DNA of 64,000 bases from Cladochytrium replicatum (lineage: Eukaryota; Chytridiomycota; Chytridiomycetes; Cladochytriales; Cladochytriaceae): assembly GCA_025526935.1 (NCBI GenBank), contig JAHLKD010000057.1, forward strand, positions 248,001-312,000. Direction: 5' to 3'. Of the stretch, positions 11,562 to 21,991 are shown piece by piece. How positions within the stretch are numbered: the first letter of the stretch is position 1; each line of letters opens with the position of its first letter. A model generated the notes under the pieces. It had not been told where the DNA came from. It searched no databases and saw only the letters and a program-made list of their open reading frames with translations. Both the position numbers and the translations under genes were made by a program.

Positions 11562-12039
11562 ATGTCCATCGGAATCCCCATAAAGGTTTGGGTCAATCCC
11601 AGCTGATAGCTGATACTCTCACAAGGATCGCGATCCTAACTCTCTCAAATAGCTCCTCCACGAATCGCAGGGCCACGTCATCACCCTCGAGCTCAAAACG
11701 GGGACCATCTACCGAGGCAAGCTGCTCGACTGCGAGGACAACATGAACGTCCAACTGCGCGAAATCACAGTGACCGGTCGGGACGGGCGCGTGACGCAGC
11801 TGGAGCAGGTGTACGTCCGCGGATCGCAGGTGCGGTTCTTCATTGTGCCGGATATGCTCAAGAACGCGCCGATGTTCAAGCGGGTCGGGCCGGGCGCGAC
11901 TAGAGGGAGGGGGATTGGGATGGGGAGGGGGAAGGCGACGGTTGCGAGGGCGCAGATGGCGAGGGGACGGGGTGGAAGGGGGATGATGAGAGGTGGGAGA
12001 GGTGGGGACCGCGGTGCGCCCAGAGGAAGGCCGTACTAA
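11562..12039 (+). CDS. SMD3: Small nuclear ribonucleoprotein SmD3
   Basis: Two exons (11562-11585 and 11653-12039) give 136 residues. The first exon encodes only eight codons, MSIGIPIK; the second opens with [17 protein letters not shown]. The Sm1 motif ([25 protein letters not shown]) and Sm2 motif ([18 protein letters not shown]) are complete. The tail is Arg/Gly-rich ([19 protein letters not shown]), the normal methylation substrate of SmD3. It is one of seven proteins in the Sm ring around U1, U2, U4 and U5 snRNAs. Without the short first exon the protein would lack its usual N-terminus, so that exon is well supported. Length matches the family. Confidence 0.96.
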
Positions 12040-12410
12040 TTTGAAATCGAAATTCGTGATGAGGAGCGGTCGATGAGATCGAGCCGTGCTCACATTCGTT
12101 TTGCTTACGCTGAGGAGCGTTTTGCGGAAAAGGACATGTACATGGTTTCTTTTTTACACTTCGGAGACCAAAATAGTTAAACATAGCATATTTCAACAAC
12201 GAAGGTAATAATATCCTCGACTCTTTGTTTAACAATTTCTCAAAGCTAGTTCATAGAAGAAGAAGAATAGTTGAGGGGCGGGGTGGTTTTCAAGTTTGTT
12301 CAGCTGCATTCTCGTTCCGGGCCAAATGTACAAAATCGCACATCCCAACCTCTTCCTTGCCTTACAATCTCTTTCGGGCGACCACACGGTACTGGAAAGG
12401 AAACACAACA

Positions 12411-13910
12411 TCAGTTACAAAATCTTGTGTCCCATGTTTGTATATTTACAATAGACAGCGCCGCATTTGTCTTTGCAAAGTCCAAGATCACGCCCTCCGT
12501 AAGCTCTTTCCACTCCTCGTGCGTCTTTGACAGCGCCATCGAAAACAGCCCTTCAAGACCATCCAGGATGCGGTGGTAATCCCACGCCCAGAGCCGCCCG
12601 ATCTCTTCCGGCTCGCCGGGGGGTGTCCAACCCAGCGCGCAAAGTTTCTCAAAGCATTCGACGTTTTCAAAGAGCCGGCTGGACTCGACGAGGCCTTGCA
12701 GTTCACGTCCTGAAGAAAGAACGCCGATTAGTGCACCTATAGCAGGTTGTGGGGGTGTTTAGCAGTTGCCTAGGTAGCAGTTGACTCCGCGGGCTGCAAA
12801 AATTGTTTTTACGACGTTGATAAAGTTTCCGCTGCGTTCGGTCGGTGGGTCGTTTGGGAAGTGGGCGATCTCGAGCTTATTGCAAACGTTTCAGAACATG
12901 ATGACAAGACTGTTCTTCATGTCTCTATACCTCAACTAGGTCGATGTATCCGCCAGGCTTTAATACTCGAAAGAATTCTGAAATGATTTCTGGCCAACGG
13001 GCGGCGGGAATCGAGGTAAACATGTTCTGCTGGTGAACTTCGGAGTCGAGTTTGAGAACATGGTTAGGTAATTTTTGTGTAAACCACGCGCTCCTGATAT
13101 GAACTTACCATAGTCGAAAGTTTCGTCGTCGACTACGAAACCCCGGTTGAAAATGTTCTTCAGCATGACGAGCGTCAAAGAAAATTTCTGGTTTGCATTG
13201 CGTACATGGAAGTCGGCGAAGAACGTCCCCCTCTACAAGCTTGATCTTATCCCCCGATAATTGCTGAAACGCACGCGCCCATTCTGTGGGTTGAATGTCC
13301 TCCAATAAAATGTTAGCTTATCAATACCGATCGACGCGGATGTGGAGTTGTACTTACCAAACCAACGTACTCGCCTTCCGGAAAATCTCGCTGCATCTCC
13401 GCAAGCCAGATCCCAGAACCGCACCTTTGTAAACAAACAATTTTAAACCACTGACGGGTAATTGTATCCAACCGATTTCTCACCCCACGTCCAGAACGCT
13501 CGCACCAAGCTCAAGGTGATCCAGCGGGATCCCTTTGTAGTTCACACCGTCGTACTTTTGGCGGACGAGGTGGTGCTGAAGGTTCAGCCGGACATTCTGC
13601 ATATCGTCATTCTGGGGAAAATGTTGGGAAAAGGTCCGCAAAGCGAAGCGAAAGAGGCACTTATTTACCTCGAGAACGTACGCCTTTGTACAAAAGATGA
13701 GACAAGGGGGCCGATAATTTCTGTTGAATGTATGTTTACCTCGCTCGCTGATCTGCTCGAAACTGCGCTCTGCCAGTTTACAACCGCAAGAAAGTCCACT
13801 TCTATCTGGTCCATTCTAATGTGTCCGTTCACGATGTTGTCCTCTTTAGCGGAATTGGATGCAGCGGGTTCCGCGGCCATCAGACGGAGCTTAATTGTAA
13901 TGCCAGCCAA
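12411..13910 (-). CDS. Class I SAM-dependent methyltransferase
   Basis: Nine exons fit: 13910-13740, 13683-13669, 13611-13484, 13424-13358, 13299-13206, 13132-13109, 13037-12931, 12875-12770 and 12709-12411 (336 residues). Joining them restores a full Rossmann methyltransferase: AYVLENDDMQNVRLNLQHH, motif I LDVGCGSGIW, GEYVGLDIQP, VEGDVLRRLPFDDETFDYVH, and VLKPGGYIDLVE. This layout is common in fungal methyltransferases related to LaeA-type and other secondary or regulatory enzymes; substrate unknown. The second exon is only 15 nt. The intron 12769-12710 starts with GC rather than GT and has a CTAAT branch-like motif. The first exon is the least certain part, because it has no recognisable domain. 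Confidence 0.8.
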
Positions 13911-14595
13911 AAACCAAGGAGGGCTGAAGAGTTTGGGGGCCCATTATTTATTTGCATTCATAAGCAGAATTTTTTAGCGGGAAAATTTAATTTTCTGTTT
14001 CCCACAAGCGGAACAATATCACCGGCACCCGCAAGAATATCGACGACGGCTCACAATTCCCGTTGGGTCGACGTGTTGCGTCGGCGCAATGCGCTGAAAC
14101 AGCCGGGTGAGAAGTCCTTCAGCGCTCTCGAGATATCTTCTACTGAAGCGCACACCGGAGACCGGTCCTGTCCTGTTGCTACGACGGGTGGCCTCAGACT
14201 ACGTTCTTCCTCCATTACGTTTCGCCCACACTTATACGTCGAGTGGATTCAGAGCCATTCGGAGCGTCCGGGTGCTTGATAAGTCCTCCATATTTACCGA
14301 TCCGAGAAAGTTTTGTAGCGGGCTCTCGATATCCATCTTTTCGATACCACGCCTTGCTCCTCGATATCCATCTTTTCGATACCACGCCTGGTGCGTGCAC
14401 TTCCAATGTCCCTTCACAATTCCGTGGTCAGAGCCCGGAAAACCAGGAAATGGTTCTTTATGGCACCGGTGAACAGCGAAACGACGAACAGCGGCCAAAT
14501 TAGGAGCAGCCAAACCACGGGCAGCATAATTACAAACAGCTAAACCACGAGCAGCCGTACGCAGAACAGCCCAATTCAGAGACCACGCGGCGTGA
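13911..14595. other. Intergenic stretch with short duplications
   Basis: No convincing gene. It contains a two-copy tandem duplication with 35-bp period at 14325-14389 (CTCGATATCCATCTTTTCGA unit start) and, at about 14472-14575, roughly three degenerate copies of a 33-bp unit built on AGCAGCCAAACCACG. Open frames here lie inside these repeats and look accidental. Confidence 0.5.
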
Positions 14596-14623
14596 AAGGA
14601 ACTTTGGAGCTAGATCTTTTCAG

Positions 14624-14890
14624 TACTAATTATGATTATGTTCAGGAGCAAAATGTTCTTCCACTGGACTATCTCACGGGATTGTCGCACCTTAACTGGG
14701 AGACCCGGAAACTCATGGTGGAGTGGTTGATCAATTAACACACCGAACTTGGGTTGAAGCAAGAAATTCTTGCGGAGAACATCCTCGACCGCCAAAAAAA
14801 CGTCGGCACCAACATCGAGAACTCCCTCTTGGCCGCAACAGCTCTTTACGTAGCGGCCAAGCACAAAAGAGGGCCGTTTTCCGATCAAAC
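14624..14890 (+). pseudogene. Relic of a B-type cyclin box
   Basis: Read on the plus strand, the frame gives DYVQEQNVLPLDYLTG, LNWETRKLMVEWLIN, a stop codon, then HTELGLKQEILAENILDR and NSLLAATALYVAAKHK. The order matches the start of a cyclin box: the MRxILVDWLIxVHxxFxL helix, the ETLFLAVNIIDRFL helix and the LQLVGVTAMFIAAKYEE helix. A TAA interrupts where valine or glutamine should precede the histidine, the second helix is missing residues, and nothing upstream gives a start. No intron restores it. It looks like a decayed cyclin fragment. Sequence to about 15,060 stays open but no longer matches. Confidence 0.5.
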
Positions 14891-15570
14891 AACTGATACA
14901 CCGTCGCGAACATCATTGAAGCGGAGGGGCGAACCCAGTCCCTTCCGGATCTGCCAGGGATGGTGGGCACGCAAAGAAGTCGAGTTAGGGGGTTGGATGT
15001 GATACTATCGTACGTTGTAATCATCGCAGGATCTATTCGTTGCTTCATAGAATGTTATAAAATATGGATCGGGAATCCAAAGTTTCGTGGAATCTTAATT
15101 ATGGTTCCGGGGGAGAACCTTCTCGGCCTTGAATATGAACGCTGCCTAACGGTGATCCGGACGCAGTAAGCTTTTTGGCCATCAAGACTTTTTCTGGAGC
15201 AGTTGATGCGGCGTACTACTGGTCTCTTTTTTGATCCGCGCAAAATCAGCTTGGGACTTTGAGCCTTTCAAAGACGTTGAATAAAACATAGAAATGAAAA
15301 AGGTGTGTGTTGTTGAAGGTGAGCAGATTGAATGTCCCCCGACGCTTTTCAAATTCAACGAATTATCCCAAACATGCTAAACCTGCAACAAAACCCAAGA
15401 GCGAATATATTGAGAAGCATTCAAAATCCTTCTCTCCAAAACCTATGGTTCGCTGTGAGAAACAAAACAGTAGCTTAACGGCACTGGCCAATCCATCATG
15501 GAGCTGCTTCAGCAAAAAAGCCAGCCCAAAAAAACTCCTCGGGGACCTTTTGGACCCTTCACGACTTCCT
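14891..15570. other. Intergenic, no gene recognised
   Basis: Both strands hold only short open frames without recognisable motifs. The right part is probably the 3' untranslated and downstream region of the minus-strand J-protein gene. Confidence 0.4.
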
Positions 15571-17077
15571 TCATCTCTTCAAAAGCTGATCCAGCTCTTC
15601 GCACGCAAACAGCCGCATCGCGTTCGCCTCCCTCAACCGGTCGTGATCCACATTGAAAAAACCATACGCCTGCTGCCTCCTAATCTGCTGATTCTGCCTC
15701 TCCCGGAAACACCGCCTCTCCAGATCCTCCGCGTACCGCTGCTCCACCGCCAACTCAAAGTTTTGCAGGCTCCGCGGCTTCTTCTCGTACCGGAACGAAG
15801 CAAATTCACGCAGGTGGACGAAGTACTTGACGTTGAGGCGTGGAGTCGTGCGCATGGTGTTGTGGATGTGGTTCTGGTAAAAGGAAAATTTGGGCTCGGA
15901 TTCAGTGAAGAGCCAGCTGCCGACGGAGAAGAGGATGAGGAGGATGATCGGTGCGAGACGAAGGAATTGGATGATGGAGTTGCCCGGGTTGAGTTCGTGG
16001 ACTTGGACACGGGGGCCCCTTGGCTGCTGGAATCGGAAAGTTGTTCCGCCGTTTGTGAAGGTGGATGTTCGGAAAGGACCACCTGGGTGACAACGAAAAT
16101 CAACGATATTAAAGGCGAATCATGTAAAATAGCTGGATTAAAATTTACCTGGACCCATGTCTCCAAAGAACATGTTGAATAGGTCCTCTGGGCTTATTTC
16201 GGTTTCGAAATCGTGACCGAATCCGCCTCTGAACGGAGAAGCCGCGGAGCTGGATGCAGCAGCACTGGCGGCTCTATTTTCTGGGTCGATGCCGAATCGG
16301 TCGTATTTTGATCGCTTATCAGTGTCAGAAAGAACTGCCATAGCATGACCGATAGCTGAAACGAAGGTTTATACCGTTGTAAATCTATTGCGCACTCTCA
16401 AAAATTATCCTTCATGAACCGACCTTTAAAAGCTTCATCTGCACCTGGAGCCGTGCATTTGTCAGGGTGAAACTGTAGAGCGAGCTGAACAAATTCAACC
16501 AAAGTCAGCACGACATCCCTACTAACACAACCGCAAATATTTCCGAACCTTTCTGTATGCCTTCTTAATGTCGTTGTCGGAACAGCCTTTTTCCAGCCCC
16601 AGAATTGCATACAAATCGCCTTTGGCTTTGCAAGCCTTTACCCGCTTAATTCCATCGACCGCTTCTTGCGTAAAAGGACGATCGTTGTTTGGGGAAGAAT
16701 CGTTTATATTGCTGGACGAGGAGGTTGCAGAGGTTGTCGAGTTTGTTGCTGCTGTGTGTCGCTGGCGAAGGTTGGATGTGGAGCCGCCTGGAGAACCAGG
16801 TGCATTGGGGCCCTTCACATGCCTCTGCAGGAACTCAAGCTGTAGAAATAAGAGATTGACCAATGTCAATCCACTACTCCCAAAAATGCACGAGGTGGCA
16901 TCTTGAAAGGTGTTCGCACACTCTAACAGACGTCCTTACCCAAATCTTCCCCTCTTCTGTCTCGCACAAAGCGATCGACTTATTAGCCAGTTTTATAGCC
17001 GCCTCCGAGTTTCCGTCCCTAAACTCGTCCTTCGACCTGTCCAGCGCCTGAACCGCCGCGTCGACATTCAAATTCAT
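15571..17077 (-). CDS. ER membrane J-domain protein of the DNAJB12/DNAJB14 class
   Basis: Exons 17077-16940, 16839-16549, 16484-16424, 16355-16149 and 16082-15571 give 402 residues. The start NLNVDAAVQALDRSKDEFRD and LANKSIAL matches the helical N-terminus of DNAJB12-type proteins. The J domain spans about 117-185: GDLYAILGLEKGCSDNDIKKA, then FHPDKC with HPD at about 149-151, and AIGHAMAVLSD. A Gly/Phe-containing segment follows (ASPFRGGFGHDFE, LFNMFFGDMGPG). One hydrophobic segment at about 269-291 (FLRLAPIILLILFSVGSWLF) is the membrane anchor. The C-terminal DUF1977-like part is 110 residues. The family presents J domains to Hsp70 in ER-associated quality control. Yeast Hlj1 is the nearest functional analogue. 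A further upstream in-frame Met exists but lengthens the protein with non-conserved residues. Confidence 0.9.
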
Positions 17078-17670
17078 TGGCGGCCAGAAGAGACACGTGA
17101 TCTTGCCATGGTGGGAAACGAGTCTCAGGGTGCAGCAGGCGATAAGTTTGTATCGAGCGTTTTGGTGATAGATGACTGTATCAACCACTTGCTTCCCTTT
17201 AAAGACTGTGATTCTCCACTTTCGCTCCTCCAGCATCATCACGCTGGCCATGGATCAACTGGATGGTAGCATCCAAATAAATAGACGAAATGTGTAAAAC
17301 ATCGTGTATACAGACATCATTTCGATAACAAGGTAGGTCAGAGAATGCGCTTCATTTACCATGGGACATACTTTTCCCATTGCCTTGCCATGGAGATTGC
17401 CACCATGGCAATCTCGGGGGCACGGATGAGGACGTTATTGCTCTTGCCAGCAGGAGTTCAGCTAAGCAGCCCGCCGTGCCGGGGACTAGCGACGACTACG
17501 GATCTATGGCATCACAGATGTTGCGGAAGTTCGTAGTTTCAATGTTTTTGTTGAGGCAACGCTTTTTGATCAAATATTATATGCGAATACAAAACTCTTA
17601 ACGTTTATTCTACATTAAGTTTCGCGATCAGAGTCACCTTTTGCACTTTGCCTTTCACTATCGGAACCTA
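17078..17670. other. Intergenic, no gene recognised
   Basis: Separates the J-protein start from the end of the transglutaminase-like gene, both on the minus strand. The plus-strand frame at 17345-17536 overlaps a short palindromic CCATGGCAATCTC/GAGATTGCCACCATGG area at about 17388-17416 and shows no protein motif. Confidence 0.4.
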
Positions 17671-18817
17671 CTAAGGCTCTAAAGCGACAAGCTTTTCCAT
17701 CCGTTGATCCCAAATCTGGTCCGCACTTCCGACTTTCGCAAATCCTTCAGACCCCAGCTTCCTAAGCTCCTCAAAGCACTTTGCCTCCTTTTCAATCGAC
17801 CCATTACCAAAAACTGACGTCAGCTCAACAATACGTTCGAACAGCTTGTCGACCTCCGCCTTCTGGACGTCACTGACAAAGTTCGGGCCAGGATTGAAAG
17901 TTTCCCAAGGAAGGACCTCCTATTATCAAACCAAGTTTGAGAAGATGCAGGCATGAAAATTGCACAAGCACATACAAAGTTGTTGAGAGCCCAAAAGTCA
18001 CGGTAAACATTGTCCTCCTTCAGACACTGATTAGTACCCCTTACACACATCATCTTGGTCAACTCACAATCATATACATGCCGGTGAGTCCCGGCACTGG
18101 AAGTCCAAAGGTCTCTGGGTCCGCTTTCTCCGCTTTCACCATCTGCAGAGCTTCCGCTGCGCAAATAAACTCACCACGCGGCACGTCGCACGGGTCGAAC
18201 TTGATGTCACACGCTTTTGTGACGATCGGGGACAATTCCGGATCTATCATGATCCAACGACCTTCGTCAGCATCCCACGCCTCTGCGATCCAGTGGTCGA
18301 ACCAAAACTCTTTGAGCGAGGACTTGGGTAGCGGGAAGTAGCGTCCAAAGCCGCAGCGGGTGCGGGCAGGGATACTGTTGTGACGAAGCAGGGAAACCAT
18401 CAGAAGCGAGAAGTGGCTGAAGAGGGATGAGCTCAGGGCAGTGTGGATAGATCCTTCTTTTTACCGGCAGTTGATCCATGCTTTTGATTCCGCAGTCCAG
18501 TGATTTCCCTCAAACACCGCACTTTCACCGCATTTACGTTTCGATTGAACGATCTGAAGGAGCTCGCGAACAGTGTGGGTGTGTACTTCGGGGTTGAAGT
18601 CCTTTGGAGGTGAGATGCCGTAAAGTCCGTCCAGGTGAAACTCGTGCACGCAGGTGTTGTAGACAACAGTGGCGAGGGTCTGGATCCGATCATGCAGGCT
18701 GAGAGAAGTAGAAAGAGTGGGCAACGCCAGAAGAAAGCGGCCCGGCTCTGTCATGAGTCCATGAGTCTTGTAGAAGTCGAGGAAATCCGAAGAGGAGGTG
18801 GTAGTGGTAGCAGCCAT
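17671..18817 (-). CDS. Transglutaminase-like (papain-fold) protein
   Basis: Exons 18817-18465, 18416-18068, 18026-17976 and 17919-17671 give 333 residues. The catalytic triad of the transglutaminase-like superfamily is visible: Cys117 in INCRHFSLLMVSLLRH, His in FWFDHWIAEAWD and Asp in RWIMIDPEL, with the intervening GIPARxRCGFG-type segment (SIPARTRCGFGRYF). The Cys motif is split by the first intron and restored by splicing. Bacterial and fungal members act as cysteine proteases, amidases or transglutaminases; substrate unknown. There is no signal peptide, so a cytosolic place is likely. The second intron is only 41 nt. The last 80 residues are helical and not conserved. The start MAATTTTSSSDFLDFYKTHG is preferred over an upstream Met in less conserved sequence. 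Confidence 0.85.
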
Positions 18818-19647
18818 CTCGATTGGTTGGTGAGCACCCAAGACCAATTTTATAGAAACACAGAACTGCGCGCGCAAATTTTTACACTTTTGTGTGAAAC
18901 GCCGCCAACCATCTCCACATTCAGTAACTTAATGCTCGCTTTCATTTAGCTAGGAATCACTCGAAAGTGGTTCCCAATACAATAATAGGACTGATCAGAA
19001 AGAAATGAGATGTGATTGTGTTTCCATACCAACTTCCATTCCGGATCTGGCCATACCATCAAAACCACCATCCATACAGCACCTGATTCGTGCTCATTGA
19101 AGGCCTCACTTTCAGGCATCGCATATCCGACCCAATTAGGAAGCCAAAACAGATGGGGTGGAAGGTGATAATGACGAGGCGAGAGAAATATACACTTGAT
19201 TTGGAAGTAGACTTTTGATGCCTTGGTTTGATCATTCCACCGGAAATGGAGAGCGAACTGATAAATATTCATAGTGGGTCCATTTTGTGACGCAAGTCCA
19301 GCTGCACAAGATGATGTCCGAGACCACTGAAGGATCTTTTGGAGAGCTTGAAGGAAAAGGACAATGCGGAATGCGAGAAAGGATTTCGTGTGTTCAGATA
19401 TGTACTTTGAGAAACCAAAATTCTAAACGACTACTCTTTGCCTAGATTTAACGGGTTTGTCATTTGGGATGCAAATTATGACCGGGCAGTAAATTTAAAA
19501 GGCATTACAATATGCTTTTGAGAGTTTAGCTATGAAACCTCACGTCAGGTTTAAGTTCCAATCAAGTCTCCAATCTGGTAACTTTTGAGATTGGAAGTGA
19601 CTTTTACCCCCTAATTAAACCGTTGTGTTGTTTCAAGATCATATTTC
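18818..19647. other. Intergenic between divergent genes
   Basis: A 108-codon minus-strand frame at 18946-19272 is rich in Trp, His and Tyr but has no motif, no partner exon and no second copy in the window. The rest has short frames only. Confidence 0.4.
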
Positions 19648-21469
19648 ATGGCGAAAGGAAAGAAGGGAAAGAAAGGGAAGAAGGGTGGGAAAGGGAAAGG
19701 AAAGAAACGATCGAAGAAGGCTTTGAAGTTTAAAGGAAAGAAACTCACCTCCGAGCAGGCTGATGCGCTTATGGCGCACTTGTTGTATGTCAGCAAATGC
19801 CAAAAGGGTCAATTTGGAGCTGACTGTTACGCAAACTTCAGGGTCGAGTCAAGGAAGAGAAGTATACAGTTCTACAGCAATCTATGTGCGGACCTGTAAG
19901 TACGAATACGAATAGCCGGTTGCTATATGGAGCTATGCTAAGCTTCGTGTATTAAAGGAACTCGCAGATGAAGATACTCCGTCGTAGGCTGACGGCCTTG
20001 GAGACAAAGCAGCATGCCTATGTTCATACACTGCTTGAAACCGAGGACCAGCTAAAGGGGCGGATCGAAGGCATGCGGAAAGATCAGTCAACATTTTCGG
20101 ACACACTGGATCTTGATCAGGACCAGAGGATCATGGACCAAAGAAACGACATTGAAGGTTTCGTGTTTAATCATGAACCTATTATTCTCCACAAACGTAA
20201 CATCTGAATCAGATCTCCGTGATAACATTCAACGCATCGAGAATGAGATGGAGAAAGTCCGCCTTTCCATAATCCACGAAAATCATTACGCCGTACGCTC
20301 ATCAACGGTTTTTACAGTTGTGGATTCTGATTTAGGATTAGGAATTAGTGGTCATACAAATGATGGAGCAGGACAAGGAGAATCTGAAGAAATACATGCA
20401 GCAGGAACGGGATCGCCATGCTGCTGAGATTGAGCGTTTGCACAGCAAACACGATAGCTTTGTTGCAGCAACACAGCGAAGGCTTGAGCATGTAATTAAC
20501 GATCTGGAGAGTGTCGCTAGCCAGGTATGTACGTTCTTGTCGATTGCTATACATTTTTGTGAAATAATTTTCTAGAGGGAGGTTGACAAGATGGAAAGTG
20601 ATCATATCGATCTATATAGGAGAAATAAGGAACTTAATCGAAACGTCGAAATCTACTCTATTGAACTCCAGCATCTTGCTGAGGTGGTCAAGAAGCTTGA
20701 AGTCAAGAACTTGGAGTTGGTGTGCCAAAGGATTCAGGTTGACTGGAATCTACTTTACGGTGAAGGAGTTGACGTTGAAGTAGAAAGCGAAGATGAGGTC
20801 GATGAATCGGAAACGGAAAGCTTGGAATGTGACGATGACGTTGAACTTGGTGATGCAGTAAGCGCTTCCCCTGAAGAGTCGACAGCATCGAAGAACTCAC
20901 ATGCACAAGAACTCAACCACACGCCCAAACATAAACCGTCAAGTCCAAAGTCAGCAATAGGCAGAACCCTTCCGGAAAATATATCGACAGCAAGTTATTC
21001 AGGAGAGCTGATATCAAAATCACGAAAATCTCATGAAGGTCACAATGGAAAAGGTGCACAAATATTTCCACAAAGAAGCACAGGAAAGCTTCCTAAGAAG
21101 TTGGAACCTCTCCCAGCGAAGTACAAAGGTTTTCACTCTGCACTCTCGTCTGCTCTGTTTGCATCCGATAGGTTGAAACAAAAGTATCCCCCGATTGCAG
21201 CCGCAAAAACCAAACCTTCCATGAACTACCCCAACCAATCACCATTGAAAACACACGCAAACCGTTTGGAGATTCCCCTTCTTGAGTTGAAATCCGAGGC
21301 TGATTTCGAACGAACGGTGCGAGAAGTAATACGTCGAGAGGCGATCCGCATGGACAGGGATATTGAGTGGACTGGACTTCGCGTGAGTGGAAAGCCGGTT
21401 GAGTTGAAGAAGACAGAGCTCTCGAGTTCAGGACCGCTTAAGTACTACGGGGCATTTGTTGATCCCTGA
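19648..21469 (+). CDS. Coiled-coil protein, function unknown
   Basis: Exons 19648-19895, 19958-20157, 20213-20292, 20342-20524 and 20576-21469 give 534 residues. It starts with a lysine/glycine run (AKGKKGKKGKKGGKGKGKK), as do several axonemal or basal-body coiled-coil proteins such as BBOF1-type (DUF4515) proteins. Residues about 85-270 form heptad-rich coiled coil (LNSQMKILRRRLTALETK, RDNIQRIENEMEKVRLS, EIERLHSKHDSFVAATQ). An acidic patch follows (DVEVESEDEVDESETES), then a Ser/Pro-rich linker and a conserved-looking end (FERTVREVIRREAIRMDRD). A ciliary role would fit a zoosporic fungus but is only a guess; no catalytic motif is present. Splicing restores frame at each junction. Confidence 0.7.
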
Positions 21470-21515
21470 AGTGATTAAAGTAACGAGTCGTGTTGTTTGG
21501 ACCCGGAGAGGTTGT

Positions 21516-21590
21516 ATTCTTCATTCGTACAATTCGTTATTAGTACGATAAAAATTCTTCATTCGTACAATTCGTTATTAGTACGGAAAA
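21516..21590. repeat. Two-copy 38-bp tandem duplication
   Basis: ATTCTTCATTCGTACAATTC and the following 18 bases occur twice in a row just downstream of the coiled-coil gene. The copies differ at the end only. The rest of 21,470-21,991 has no recognisable gene. Confidence 0.85.
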
Positions 21591-21991
21591 GTCCCAAGTA
21601 ACCGAACGGGTATGAGGGAGCAATAACTGCAGTTATCTATTGCTGTGAGTGCAGTAGTCCCAGCATTTCCTTGCAACGGCAAGTGTGGGCTGACGAGTGA
21701 TATCGGGGGTGGTAGAGGATCCATGCCACGTTTAAACCTCTGAGCCGCCATATCAACTGTTGGATGCGAAAACTAGCCGCCACAAAATTTAAATCACCAA
21801 ATCACCACAACTAAATTCAAAACACTGCGTGCCTCTGACTCCACCATCCAGAGACGGAGAAGAGTGCCGAATCCGGGTTCTCCATTTTATCCGAACGTCG
21901 CTTAATGTTTTGAAGAGAGCCTCTTAGCGGAAAGCTACATTCAGAGAGTGAAACCCGTCAGCCGGTCAAGCACATTTCACGGCTCAACACA

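Noticed and set aside
18946-19272. 108-codon minus-strand frame
   Set aside because: Trp/His-rich with no family resemblance and AT-rich codons unlike the neighbouring genes.
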